Notes under the pieces: model-generated | Database searches by the model: none | What the model was told of the DNA's origin: nothing | The model's input: only the letters and a program-made list of their open reading frames with translations | Shown: positions 53,100 through 63,968 of the stretch, one piece after another | How the letters are laid out: the number at the start of each line of letters is the position of its first letter | Position numbering within the stretch: position 1 is the stretch's first letter | Assembly (NCBI RefSeq): GCF_000687475.1 | Contig: NC_057322.1 | Span: 1,984,001 to 2,048,000 of the forward strand | Direction of reading: 5' to 3' | Source of the DNA: Ustilaginoidea virens | Taxonomy: Eukaryota > Ascomycota > Sordariomycetes > Hypocreales > Clavicipitaceae | DNA: 64,000 bases | Translations under genes and position numbers: made by a program

Positions 53100-54213
53100 G
53101 ATCACGGTCGCCTCTCGAAGAGGTCGCTTCGATGACGGAAGAGAAGGACGTCGATGATGGGTGGGAGAACAGGGCATCGGCGGCTTTGGAGTGGATACAA
53201 GAGGTGGTCGCTGCTTGGGGCCGGCCGTGCTTGTATCGCGGAAGCCGTCAATGCCAGTGCCTGGTTGGGATGTCGAGGTTGCAGCAGGTTGCGACCAATT
53301 GGAAGCCGCCCGGACGTGCTAGGATTTAAAGCGTTTCTGGGCCCTGTTGACGAGAGGGCGGCCGCTGATTGGCTGCCTCGCAAGCGGGATTGCGCCTTGC
53401 TAAGCCTGCACAACTGCACAGCCGCTGTCATGCAGCTGCTGGGCTGGGCTTGTTACGCAGGTGCAGGTGCAGGTGGATCAGCCAGTTGACATTGATCAAA
53501 TCGAGTGCAGTTGGTTGGCCTGACCTGGAGGAGTTCTGGGCATCAACTCAACAACATGTGAGTGAGGCTTACTTGTTTATGTCCCCGTAATGCAACTCCT
53601 CGGCTGACATGGATGCTCAATTCTCCGCTCCGAGGACGGAGCACGTTTGCATTGAAGGATAAAACACCAGACTGACTCCTGGTCCTGGAATCTTAGGGTA
53701 GGTAGGTAGGTACATAGGTAGGTAACGCAATGCTCTGCAACAGCGGGCTACATGTAGGCTACTGTACCACGGCCGAGGCTACGTCGCCTGCTCTAGGGAG
53801 AAAACCACACTCACTGTCTGGTGACGTGGTCCTTGACATTCGCCCAGTCCATTTCGCAAGCAGTCAATCAGTCTATTCCTACTCAAAGCTGAGTATTTGC
53901 CATCCCCTGCTTCATCAGGCACATAGAAGCCCCTTTGCGACAGTTGTTTATGCGAGTCGAGTCTTCACGTTGACTGAGCCATGCCAACCAACTCTAGCCA
54001 CTCACAACCAACCGCAGGACTTTTTTCTTTCCTTTTTTCCACCCCCCCGACTTGGACACGGTCAACACCGCCTTTGTTCATATCTGCCTTTCTTTGCTCT
54101 GCTCTTCCACATTACACTCCTTATTGTGCCCTTTTACCATTGTATTCCCTGCCGCCTCTGCTGTAACTGCCCACCTCTCGAGTGTCCCGCAATCCCACCG
54201 TGACATCCGGGAA
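53100..54213. promoter_or_regulatory. Divergent upstream region, uba2 and qng1
   Basis: 1.1 kb with no recognised gene. A TAGG run, GTAGGTAGGTAGGTACATAG then GTAGGTAAC, lies at about 53698-53724. A CT-rich stretch precedes the qng1 start (54020-54210). The 111-codon frame at 53154-53489 is antisense to nothing known and lacks a signature. Confidence 0.4.
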
Positions 54214-55539
54214 ATGTCGTCTGACGATGAGGCAGACCCTGAACTTGTCCAGCTGCTTCGGCAGCATTTGCAAGGCAAGCTGGCCGTTGAACAAGAAGCC
54301 GACACTGGGGTTCTCGAAGGAGCACAATACATCTACGACCAAGGCATCGATGTCGCTATTGACATGCGGGCCACTAAACTGGCTGCCGAGACAATCTACA
54401 CTCAAATGCAGCAGAAGCATTACTCGACAGCAACATGGGCAGAGCACGAATTGCACCCGCAGGAAAAGAATGAGAGCACAGTAGCCTTCATTTTCACCAT
54501 GGACCTGTTGAATTTCTCCTTTTGGTCTGAGCTGCCCGATGAAGAACGATTCGCCGTCGAGTACAGGGGTAAACGCTGGACGGGGTACTGGAGCCTTGTT
54601 GCAGCCATGCGACGAGCCCTGGACGAAGGTGAGCTTGACTGGCGGCGACCGTGTTTTCCAAGTCTCTGCATGGCCGATTACTGAGACCTTTGGGCTTCCA
54701 AGACATCCCCATCACAGACCCTCATTACTGGCAAAACGAGGAAGAATGCAATCTAGAGTCACTCCAGCACGTCTTCAGATCGTCCACGGACGAACAGATG
54801 CCCTTGCTCCAGGAGAGATTGGACTGCTTGCGACAAAGCGGAAGAGTGCTTTACGAGGTAAGAGACTTGCCAGCGGAAGAGTCTCCCCCCACCCCCTTCC
54901 CGGAGACGTTGCGCCTTTCTAAGACCACATCCTCCAGCGATACAACTGCTCCTTCACCAACGTCATACTTGCCGCCGACGGTTCCGCTGCTGAACTGGTC
55001 AACCTTCTTGCGAGGGAATTTTCGTGCTTTCGTGACGAACACAGATTTGAAGGCAGGAAAAAGCCGGTGCGGTTCTTGAAACGAGCCCAAATCCTCGTCG
55101 CAGACCTGTGGGCCTGCTTCCAAGGCGAGGACTACGGGGACTTTTACGACATTGACAAGATCACCATGTTCGCCGATTATCGCATCCCGCAAATCCTCAT
55201 CACCCTCGGCGCCCTGTATTGCAGCCCGCCAGTTGCAGCCGCCATCAGGGACAAGAAGATGTTTAAAAGCGGCGACTTGTGGGAAATGCAGTTGAGAGGT
55301 GCGTAGGGAAGGAGGATCCAAATCCTGCCAAAAGGCAATACTGACGTTTTCTTTTTTTTTATACAGCATGCAGCATCTGGTGCGTCGAGCTGATACGGCG
55401 AGAAATCTTGCGCCGCCATCCAGATACCCTGGTCAACGCCATTCTGATTGATTTCTTCTTGTACGATTGGATGAAGGAACTCGAAGCCGCAGGAAACGAG
55501 CCATTTCCTCATCATAGAACTCGAAGCATATGGTACTAG
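54214..55539 (+). CDS. qng1: Queuosine 5'-phosphate N-glycosylase/hydrolase (DUF2419), 367 aa
   Basis: Exons 54214-54628, 54703-54857, 54938-55298 and 55367-55539; three introns with GTGAGC, GTAAGA and GTGCGT donors, all phases agreeing. Diagnostic blocks: MDLLNFSFWSELPDEERFAV, YRGKRWTGYWSLVAAMRRAL, IPITDPHYWQNEEECNLESL, RYNCSFTNVILAADGSA, KRAQILVADLWACFQG and FADYRIPQILITLGALYC. The YR-P-Q block and Asp/Trp residues form the sugar/base site of Qng1, which releases queuine from queuosine-5'-phosphate for re-use in tRNA. Fungi cannot make queuosine de novo and rely on salvage. It ends ...HHRTRSIWY. The frame starts further upstream, but 54214 (MSSDDEADPELVQLL) begins the conserved protein. Length is normal. 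Confidence 0.93.
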
Positions 55540-55785
55540 ATGGGAAAGACTATAAACCTCCTTGAGAGCATACAAAGTGTTCTTCTTTTTTTTTTTTTTT
55601 TTTGGACTTGTTTTCTTTCTGATAGATAGAAACCGGATAGAATAGCGCTTGACATGTGATACCCATCACAGATAAACTTCAAACCTAGAGCAATACAAAT
55701 ACAAGCATTTCGCATAAAGCAACCGCACGCCGTCCCAGAGCAAACATACCGATACCCGTTCATCACATCGCACCAGCAAATTGAC

Positions 55786-56457
55786 TCACGGCCCACTGGC
55801 TATCGGGTTGAGGATATCATCCATCTGTGCCGTTTCGGCCCCTCTTGCCGGGTTCTTCTTCTCCTTCAGCAAGACCGAAAGCACCTCGATAGGCGGGCTC
55901 AACCCCAGGCGCTCTGCCCTCTGCCACCGCTTCGTGCGATCGATGCCGATGCAAGGCTACGCGAAAAGATCCCAGGCAAAAAGTCAACACGCCAAACGTC
56001 TCGCCGCTCACGATATGCGCTGGCAACCGAGCAGACTCACCCCATACTGCGAGCTGACGTCAAAGTACCGCAGGACCTTTTCGTCCACGGACAGCTCCGC
56101 CTGATGCACCCTCGGCGCCTTGCGTATCCTCTCGATGCCCTTCCAGTACTTGCGGATTTGCGAGTCGGTCACTTTCTCGGCCGCCGCCTCTGCCGCCGAC
56201 TTAGCGGCGGGGGCCTCTGGTTGCGGCGCCCCGGCCTCGTCCTCCTCGTGGCCGTCGTCTACCGTCTCTTGGGGCCTCTTGGCCCCTGGCGCCGTCCGCT
56301 CGGGGAGCTCGGGCTGTGTGTGCGCTGGCGATTGGAGCTTCTTGGTGGCTTTGGGTACGCTTTTGGTGACTTTGTTGGCGAAGCTGATGGTAGATTGGCC
56401 TTTTGTCGGACCCGTGCGGCCGCGGGAGCCTGCGGTCGAGCGTCTCGAGGTGTGCAT
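55786..56457 (-). CDS. DNA polymerase delta subunit 4 (POLD4/Cdm1-like), 195 aa
   Basis: Exons 56041-56457 and 55786-55956 with an 84-bp intron (GTGAGT..CGTAG). It starts MHTSRRSTAGSRGRTGPTKG with a PIP-box-like QSTISF at about residue 21 for PCNA binding, followed by a disordered Ala/Glu/Pro-rich linker. The conserved C-terminal domain is DSQIRKYWKGIERIRKAPRV, ELSVDEKVLRYFDVSSQYGP, CIGIDRTKRWQRAERLGL and PPIEVLSVLLKE. This is the small subunit of Pol delta that stabilises the holoenzyme. The splice is needed to read QYG|PCIGI. The gene is convergent with qng1 (247 bp between stops), a spacing with an 18-T tract (55586-55603). Confidence 0.9.
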
Positions 56458-57011
56458 GGTGGAAAGGGGGGGGGATGTGCTTGCGCGCCGGGTGATGATT
56501 GCGGCGAGGGATGATGACTGATGATTTACGGTTTACGCTTGGCGAGGGAGCAATAAGGGCGTCGGATGTAACGGATGGGAGTTGGCGGCGAGGGGGGTTG
56601 ATGTTGCCATTAACGGTTGCAAGTTCAGGTGGAGACCTGTCATGCGAGCTGGCACCTGGCACGGGCGTGAGTGTATGTACATACCTTATGTATGACGGCA
56701 GATGTTCGCCCCATTTTGGCGGGGCAACCGCATCAACCATCAACCCACCACAACAACCTCATGTTCACATGTGAGGTGTGTGCTGTGCAAGTCGAGACAT
56801 CTTGGTCTTTGCGGGTGGGTATTCGCCATTTCTCACATCCGAGTTTGAAAACTACAAAAAAAACAAAAAAAACAAAAAATAAAAAAATAAAAAAATAAAA
56901 AAAACAAAAAAATAAAAAAAAAACAAGGCGGCTTGTTCCCTCCGCATAGCAAAAGCACCGTGTGCACCCCGTCTGACTCTACGCCTTGTTCCCACGCTTT
57001 ATCCGAGGCTC
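56458..57011. other. Intergenic with A-rich repeat block
   Basis: 554 bp between the Pol delta subunit start and the ski8 stop, same strand. A block of AAAAAAAC and AAAAAAAT units covers about 56852-56927. G-run at 56468-56474. No gene seen. Confidence 0.5.
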
Positions 57012-58089
57012 TCAAGTGGCCTCGCGATAGAAGGAGAGGCTTCGATTCGCACCCGCCGTGCAAAACATCTCGCTCTTGGCCGTCTTGGGCAGCCAGCGCA
57101 CAGCCCATAGAGCCTTGTCCGTCTCGCTGTGCGTGGCCACACAGGCAGCGCGCTCGACCGACCACACCTTGACTTTGCCGTCCATGGATCCGCTGAGCAG
57201 GTACTCTCCGGTGTCGCTCCAGTCGACGGCCGTGATCCACGACGAACTGCCAGTCAGGTTGCCCACGTGTTCGCCGTGCTTCATGTCGTAGAGGGCGATG
57301 ATCCCTGCGTCACCGGCAGCCGCCAACCTGGTGCTGGCGGGCGAGAATGCCACTGCTCGAACGGGCTTCGCCAGCCCTGCAGGTTGAGTGCGCTGTTGTT
57401 AGCTCGGCGCGTTGCTCTTGTCTCGCCCCCGCCACGGAGCGGCCCATGACGACGACGACGGCCCCCTCTCGACGGATGGAAGGGAAGGGGACACCAAAGT
57501 GCCAAAGAAGGGTTTGCGTACCGGAGAGGGAATGGAGGATCTTGCCCGTGTCGTTGTTGAATATGTAGACGGCGCCGTTCTGGTGCCCGCTGGCGGTGTA
57601 TTTGCCGTCGCGGCTGAGGTCCACGCTCATGCCGAAACTCCCCGAGCCGGCGCTGCCTGTTTCGTACTCTTGGATTTTGCGCGGCTGCTCGCCCGCTACG
57701 TGCCACACGTTGATGCGCCCGTCGTGGGTGGTGCTGGCGAGATACGAGCCGTCTTCGCTGAGGGCCAGCGCCCACACCTCGCCGGGCTTGGCCGACGACG
57801 CAGCCACCTCGCCGCCGGCGGACCATTCCCCCGTGTCTTGGTTCAGCGACCAGAGCTTGACTTCGCCCCCGAACCCGGCGCTGGCGGCGACTCTGCCGTC
57901 TCGCGAAGCGCAGATGTGGTGGCAGCCAAGCCTGTGGGCGTCGGAGATGGACTGCCTCAGAGGGAACGCGGGATCGCGCGTGTCGTGAACGTGAATGGTC
58001 GACGAGCCGCCCGCGGACAGGACCGCTCTGGGCGTCGCCGCCACCGAGAAAATATCCGTGATGTGAGCTGCAGGGGAAGCTCTGTCAGC

Positions 58090-58120
<31 letters not shown>

Positions 58121-58296
58121 GGGCCCTTGACGAGAGGCGAGGCTCGTGGCGGGTGCGTCGTGGGGCAGAGAGGGAATCGATTCTTACCGTCATCCACGGT
58201 GTGGACAGTCAGATATTGCTTGGACTATTCCGCCATTGTTGTCAGCGGCAAAGGGGGGGGTTGCGAAAAAGGGGTGGTAATGCAGATGCCCACCAT
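57012..58296 (-). CDS. ski8: WD40 protein Ski8 (superkiller complex / meiotic recombination), 316 aa
   Basis: Exons 58294-58296 (ATG only), 58188-58224, 57522-58067 and 57012-57376. The start codon is followed at once by the donor (ATG|GTGGGC); the 69-bp intron ends GAATAG, after which TCCAAGCAATATCTG gives SKQYLTVHTVDD, the typical Ski8 N-terminus. WD repeats follow: AHITDIFSVAATPRAVLSAG, GCHHICASRDGRVAASAGFG, VWALALSEDGSYLASTTHDG, FGMSVDLSRDGKYTASGHQN, VRAVAFSPASTRLAAAGDAG and SWITAVDWSDTGEYLLSGSM. Ski8 bridges Ski2-Ski3 in 3'-5' exosome decay and in some species acts with Spo11. Intron 2 contains T29 (58092-58120). No in-frame ATG precedes SKQYL inside exon 2, which supports the isolated start codon. 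Confidence 0.9.
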
Positions 58297-58799
58297 CTTG
58301 AGCTTGCTCCTGTGACGGATTCGCTCAGCACGACTCGAGGCCGTTGAGTTGGTTGTAGGTGTAGGAGGAGCTGCAAGTCGATGCTGGTGGGGCATTTCTC
58401 GGTGTGGATCGTCAAACTTGTTGTACAAACTACATACTGAGGCGGTGGGTTGAGGTTGAAGCTGGAATGGCAATGGCGGCTGTCAAGCGCAACCCAACAT
58501 CTTGACTGCTAAAAAAAGGACGATGCCTTTTCTTCGCCTTTATTCGCAGACTTTCAGCTCCCAAGAACCGTGTCACAAAATCTGGCAGACCTGGTTGAAC
58601 CACATCTACGGTTTGGCATGTTCCGGGGGCCAAGTTTCACTGTTTTTTAGCCACCATACTTTACAAGTCCAAGCAAAAAGTCATACAAGGCTACTGGAGC
58701 CAAACGCCTTCCGCATGCAGAATCTGGCCGGTAATCTATCCTATGCACAGTGCTTCCTAGCCCATCGGCCGAATGACGCATCCAATCTCTGCCGTCCAC
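58297..58799. other. Intergenic, ski8 upstream / bL32m downstream
   Basis: 503 bp between two minus-strand genes. No gene seen. A minus-strand ATG-led frame at 58430-58633 has no signature. Confidence 0.4.
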
Positions 58800-59244
58800 C
58801 TAAAAGGGTTTATTTGCTGGGTAGTCGTCACGCCATATCTTTCTCATGTCTATGGTCAAAGGTCAAGTCAGTGCAGGAACTCAGAAGAGAGAGACGGCCG
58901 CGCTTACCTTCGAGACATCTTTGGCATAACCGATGTGTTCTCTTGGTCTCCCCGCAGCCTGGGCATTGGCACAGGCTGTTTACGTCCTTCAGCGCCTTGC
59001 CCGCCATCTGCCTGTGTCTCTTGCGAGAATGTGACACCTTCTTCTTCGGAACCGCGCGCAGGATGGATTCCCAAATGTCGCCGAGAAATGTGGGCAGGTT
59101 CAAGGTCACTCCGGGGACGGCGATGGAGAGCGTGGCAAGCAGTCGGGTGTTGAAATACCGCGTGTACAACGTCGTCAAGCGTGAGCTGGGGAAAGGTATG
59201 GCGGTTGCGAGGCGAGGAAGCATAGAAACAGTAGCGGCGGCCAT
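58800..59244 (-). CDS. Mitochondrial large-subunit ribosomal protein bL32m, 128 aa
   Basis: Exons 58908-59244 and 58800-58849, intron 58850-58907 (GTAAGC..CATAG). Start MAAATVSMLPRLATAIPFPS in a strong AAAATGGCC context, an Arg/Ser-bearing mitochondrial targeting region. After about residue 65 comes VPKKKVSHSRKRHRQMAGKA, LKDVNSLCQCPGCGETKRTH and RLCQRCLED, with the two CxxC zinc pairs of bL32. The second exon adds MRKIWRDDYPANKPF. Missing the splice would give an unrelated tail. An upstream in-frame ATG at 59310 would lengthen the leader by 22 residues. Diverges from cdc10 across about 770 bp. Confidence 0.9.
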
Positions 59245-60014
59245 TTTCGCAACAACAACAACTCCCGAGCCCTTCAGCCCCCTGCGAGTCGGGAATGGGA
59301 GATGCTTCAAGTGGTATCAATGTCGTTGGAGCAACTGGCTGACTGGGAGAGCTGCCGAGACGAGACGGTGACGGCGCTCCTCGGCTGCAGAAAGGGGCCG
59401 GTGGGAGCGGGCCAGTTTTGTTTTCGACTTTTTTTTGGGGGGGCCTTTTGCGGGTGATTGACGATGGCACTCTGGGTAAGGTGCCGACGGTCGACCTGTT
59501 GGAGCAGTCGCACAATTCGTTGTCGCAATGCAATCAACGCAATCAATGCAATCAATGCAATCAAGTCGACAAGTTGCGCGGCACGGAAAGCTTTGCTGGG
59601 GCTCCGGGAATGCGCCAATCAAGGAAGCCCGACGCACAGACCAGCAGCGGACCAATAGCCAGCTCCGAAAGCGACGCCACCCCAGACCCAGATGCCCCTT
59701 CCCCCCTTTCCTGCTCGTCCCCTACGACTTTCTCAGGGCCACTGAAATTTGTCGACTTTGGATTCCTTGTCAACCTGGCCAGTGCTTCCAGCCTCCAACA
59801 CTCCAGCCCAGCTTGTCGTTTACCCGCTTCATCTCCCCTCGTCTTGTTCGTCTACTGTGATTTCTCGCCTTCGTTTACGCTCCTGCATGCATCCCTCCGT
59901 TTTTCTTGTAATAGGGACGAGTTACGTTAAACTCGATTTATTCTCACTTTAACCCCTTTTCTTTCCCTCCTCCGGTTCTCCACACCCAACCGACCACTTT
60001 AGTTGTACGACACA
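59245..60014. promoter_or_regulatory. Divergent promoter, bL32m and cdc10
   Basis: 770 bp. A tandem CAATGCAAT/CAATCAACG array (10-bp unit, about 59526-59566) lies near the middle. The 300 bp before cdc10 are CT-rich. No gene recognised. Confidence 0.5.
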
Positions 60015-61169
60015 ATGGCTGCCACCGCCAACACCATTTTCCCCAAGAGCCATGTCGGCTTCGACAGCATCACTTCTCAAATCGAGAAGAAGCTCCTGAA
60101 GCGCGGCTTTCAATTCAATGTCATCTGCGTCGGTACGTCTGGACAGCTCTCGACACCGTGACATCTACAGTGCGTGGGTAGTAAGCTGATGTTCTCGGAT
60201 CATGTGCATAGGCCAGACGGGTTTGGGCAAGTCGACTTTGATCAACACCATATTCGCTTCGCACCTCATCGACTCCAAGGGCCGTCTGCAACCTGATGAG
60301 GCCATTCGTTCCACCACCGAGATTCAGAGCGTGTCTCACATCATTGAGGAGAATGGCGTCCGATTGAGGCTCAACATTGTTGACACCCCAGGCTACGGCG
60401 ATCTCGTCAACAATGACCGCTGCTGGGATCCCATTGTCAAGTACATCAAAGACCAGCACTCTGCCTACCTGCGAAAGGAGCTCACCGCCCAGCGAGAGCG
60501 CTACATCCAGGATACTCGCATTCACTGCTGCCTGTTCTTCATCCAACCTTCTGGGCACTCGTTGAAGCCCATTGATATTGTCGTTCTGAAGAAGCTTTCC
60601 GACGTGGTCAATGTCGTTCCCGTCATCGCCAAGGCAGACTCTCTGACCGTCGAGGAGCGTCAAGCTTTCAAGGAGCGCATCAAGGAGGAGTTTGCTTTCC
60701 ACAACCTCAAAATGTATCCCTATGACAATGAGGAGTTTGACGACGAGGAACGCTCCCTGAATGGTCAAATCAAGGTAGCTCCTGCGGGACATGTGTAGTT
60801 GACGCCAGCTTCGCACAAGCTAACATGACGTAGGGTCTTGTTCCCTTTGCCGTCGTCGGTTCCGAAAAGTCCATCATGATTGATGGGAAGCAAGTCCGCG
60901 GTCGCCAAAATCGATGGGGTGTCATCAACGTTGAGGACGAAAACCACTGCGAATTCGTTTACTTGCGCAACTTTCTTCTCCGAACCCACCTGCAGGACCT
61001 TATCGAGACAACGTCTCAGATTCACTACGAGACGTTCCGCGCCAAGCAGCTTTTGGCCCTCAAGGAAAGCAGTGCGCACGTCGGTGGTGCTAGCAGCAGA
61101 CCCATCAGCCCTGCTGCTGACCGAGAATTGAGCCGCAACTCGCAACGAATGGCCATGAACGGCTATTAG
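60015..61169 (+). CDS. cdc10: Septin, Cdc10/AspD type, 338 aa
   Basis: Exons 60015-60132, 60212-60774 and 60834-61169; introns GTACGT..CATAG and GTAGCT..CGTAG. The N-terminus FDSITSQIEKKLLKRGFQFN fits the Cdc10 polybasic helix. GTPase motifs: GQTGLGKSTL (G1), DTPGYGD (G3) and AKAD (G4). The septin unique element GRQNRWGVINVEDENHCEFV follows, then a short C-terminal tail with no coiled coil, the feature that separates Cdc10 from Cdc3, Cdc11 and Cdc12. Septins form hetero-octameric rods at septa, hyphal tips and penetration structures. Strong coding signal and family length (about 335-345 aa). Confidence 0.95.
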
Positions 61170-62070
61170 TTGAATGCTTGTGCCTGATACCGTACTGGCG
61201 GGGGAGCAATTGGCGTCTCTTGGCACCTGATGAGGGCATCGAAGCGACAAAAACACTAGTAATCTTGACAGCACCGCTCACGGGTGTTGTGGGGAAGCAA
61301 AAGGGAGCTGTGGTGTTCATGGTTCGGGAAGGAGGGCTCGGCCAAGCTGTCGCAAAGTGGTCTGGCTCAGGTCTCTCGCCCAAATTGAAAAAGAGGAAAA
61401 AAAGAAAAAAGTGCTGCCTACTGTGAGAGGTGGGAGGTGAGCTTTCTCAAAGTGACATTGGTGCAGCCACGTAGGCAGAGTTACAGTGGCTGCTTATTCC
61501 AGTGCATGTGAGCTTGGGCTTGTTATACCCGAGTCGAGTTGAGCTAGATCTCTCTGGCTTTGAAATGTCTCGGGTTCATGCTTTTACGCCTCTAGGACTT
61601 TTTTTTTTTTTACGCGTTTTGGACTCGTCTCTTCACTAGCACTCGTCTCAACCTTGTCATTACGATTTCTTTATAGTCTTTAATCAGAGCTGATAATTTG
61701 CACTCTTTACGGGGAAACGGCCGTGATTGTCGGCCGCCAATATGAAGCAGTAACGGATAAAATGACGAGGCGTGTATTTTCTAATGGCATGGCATGGTCC
61801 ATGTCGCGCCCATGTGTTTGTTTCTAGTTGTATGGTTGTCTCTAGTTTGTATGATGTGAAAATGGGTAGTCGAGGAACGCCAGACGCTTATGGGTGGTTT
61901 GACTGCCCGTCCATCGGAGAGTACGCGTGTTCCTGTCACCGACCCTGTCACTCGGATGTGACGAGATGCGTGATGCATCTATCCGGTCACCTTTGCAGCT
62001 TGATGCTCGCCTTGTCGCAAGCGCGGTCACGGTCACGGTCATGTCACGGTCCCGGCCGTCGTCGTCGTCA
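61170..62070. other. Convergent 3' flanks, cdc10 and guk1
   Basis: 900 bp between convergent genes. Two T-rich stretches near 61600-61612 and scattered short AT-rich sections. No gene recognised. Confidence 0.45.
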
Positions 62071-62970
62071 TCACGAGTCGAGCGGCTTGTAGACGTAGTC
62101 TTCGAGCTGCTTGTACGCGTCGTCGAGGTTGTCGTTTACGATGATCTTGTCGTGGACGCCGGGCGTCTCGGCAAAGGCGAGCTCGTGGGTGGCCTGGTCG
62201 AGGCGCTTGCGGATGCTGGCTTCGTCCTCGGTGCCGCGGCCGCGCAGGCGGGCCTCGAGGGCGTCGAGGGAGGGCGGGGCGATGAAGACGTATCGTGCGG
62301 GGAGGGCGGACTGTTTGATTTGCTTGACGCCCTGGGGAAGTTAGTGGTGGTGGTGGCGTTTTTTTTTTTTCTCGTTTTTCTTTTTTTTTTCTTCTCTTGC
62401 TTCCCTTTTTCACCTTCTTTTGTCGTCTTCTTTTTTATCTTCTTTTTTTTTCTCCTCTTTCTTCTTTTTCAGAAAGGCAAAAAAAAAAAGAAAAAAAATA
62501 GAATCAAAAGGAATAGAAACAAAAAGGAGAGAGAGAGGGAGATAGAGAGAGAGAGGGAAGCTTTTTATAATTCGGGCATACCTCCATCTCGATATCCAGC
62601 ACCACCACCTTGCCCTTGCGGGCCTGCTCCTCAATCGTCATCTTGCTGGTGCCGTAGCGGTTGCCGCCAAACTTGGCGTGCTCGACGAAGCCGTCCCGCG
62701 CGATGAGCGCCTCAAAGTCCTCCACGGCGACGAAGTGGTAGTCGACGCCGTCCTGCTCGCCGGGCCGCGGCTTGCGCGTGGTATGCGACACGGAGAGGCA
62801 GAAGGTGTCGGGGTGCCTCTCGAAGAGGCGCTTGTACAGGGTTCCCTTGCCGACGCCGGAGGGGCCGGAGATGACGAGCGGGCGGCGGTCGGGGGGGGCT
62901 GCGGGGAGGCGGGGGTTAAGTATCGGGGTGCGTGGGCGCGGGGGCGGGGGGGTTTACACTGACGAGGCAT
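62071..62970 (-). CDS. guk1: Guanylate kinase, 196 aa
   Basis: Exons 62958-62970, 62582-62898 and 62071-62331. The first exon has just 13 bases (MPRQ plus one base) and the donor GTAAAC; exon 2 starts after GGCAG-type CCCCGCAG and reads PPDRRPLVISGPSGVGKGTL, the P-loop. LSVSHTTRKPRPGEQDGVDY and HFVAVEDFEALIARDGFVEH hold the GMP-binding residues; GKVVVLDIEMEGVKQIKQS spans the second splice. It ends LEDYVYKPLDS. The enzyme phosphorylates GMP to GDP. The frame upstream of the start is open to 63144 and includes MPPRRAHLRRTLASINHALS (63033), which could be an alternative mitochondrial leader. Intron 2 (250 bp) holds very long pyrimidine and purine runs. Confidence 0.9.
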
Positions 62971-63968
62971 TGGGGAGAGCGCGTGGTTGATGGATGCGAG
63001 GGTTCTGCGGAGGTGAGCCCGACGGGGGGGCATCGGAGAGGGTTGGATGCGATGGATGCGGAGGGGGACGAGGATGCGGTGGATGCGGTGGATGTGGTGG
63101 ATGTGGTTGGAGGTTTGAGGGTAGAGGTGTAGGGTAAGTGTCAAGCTTGGCGTGCCTGTGGGGGGGGGGAACCAGATGGGGATGGGCTGGTGAGTACGTA
63201 AACAGAGCGGGAAGGGTTTTCAAACATGCCGGGAATAAAGTGGGTCTTATATGTATCTTTACACATACTTCCCTATGAGTAGTGACCTTCCTACTACTCT
63301 ACATATATTTATCCTCGCTACACCACCATACACATTATTACGACTTTTGCCCACGCGATAGCCTCAGAAGCGATTGATATCACAATGCACTAATTAGTAT
63401 TAGCAATCGATCAAGGGATACCTTATTTTACATAGGGCGCGCGCGGGGTACTAAAGTAGCGGGTAATTATAGGGCATTTTTATGTGTGCTATGGTCAACC
63501 TGTGCGCGATCTTGGAGCAGCCAATGCAGAGTGTCACTACTTATAGAATAATACGTGTAAAGGTACAAGACCCACTTTATTCCCGGCATGTTCGAAAACC
63601 CTTCCCGCTCTGTTTATGTGCTCTGGGCTGGTAGCGTTTGCATGGGATATTGTAGGCTCGGGATGTCTTACATGGCTGGAATGGGGTTGGCGATTTGACG
63701 TTTTGGCGTTTTGACGATTTTAGACTATTTTATTCATGGCACCTTGTCTGTTGACGAGCCTGGTACAAAGCGTTAAGAACGGCGTATGATCTCCGGTCCC
63801 TGGGCCTGAAGAACAAAAGTGGACCGCCGCACCCACCAATGGAAGCCCGAAAAGGCAGGCTGAAGCTGCTGACTGGAAGCAACCCATTTTGAAGCCACTC
63901 GCCTCACCACCGCGCATCTCCCACGACCACGACTCCCCCCATCGCGACGACGCCAAGCCAAGCCGGCC
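62971..63968. other. Upstream region of guk1 with MITE
   Basis: 1 kb. The guk1-proximal part (62990-63160) has GGATGCG/GGATGTG repeats (about 63047-63110) and G-runs. The element at 63199-63616 fills the middle. The remaining 350 bp lead to the putative start at 63969. The minus-strand frames at 63720-63988 show no signature. Confidence 0.45.
63199..63616. mobile_element. MITE with about 65-bp terminal inverted repeats and TA ends
   Basis: The left end reads TAAACAGAGCGGGAAGGGTT at 63199 and continues through CATGCCGGGAATAAAGTGGG to about 63265. The right end at about 63555-63616 is its reverse complement with few changes (CAAACATG versus CGAACATG; TCTTATATGTA versus TCTTGTACC). A TA lies directly outside each AACAG terminus, the target duplication of Tc1/mariner-type elements. 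The 290-bp core is AT-rich (CTACATATATTTATCC) with no coding potential. Total 418 bp. It sits about 230 bp upstream of the guk1 start and 350 bp before the putative start at 63969. Confidence 0.85.

Noticed and set aside
60121..60816. 231-codon minus-strand frame over cdc10
   Set aside because: Antisense shadow of strongly biased septin codons.
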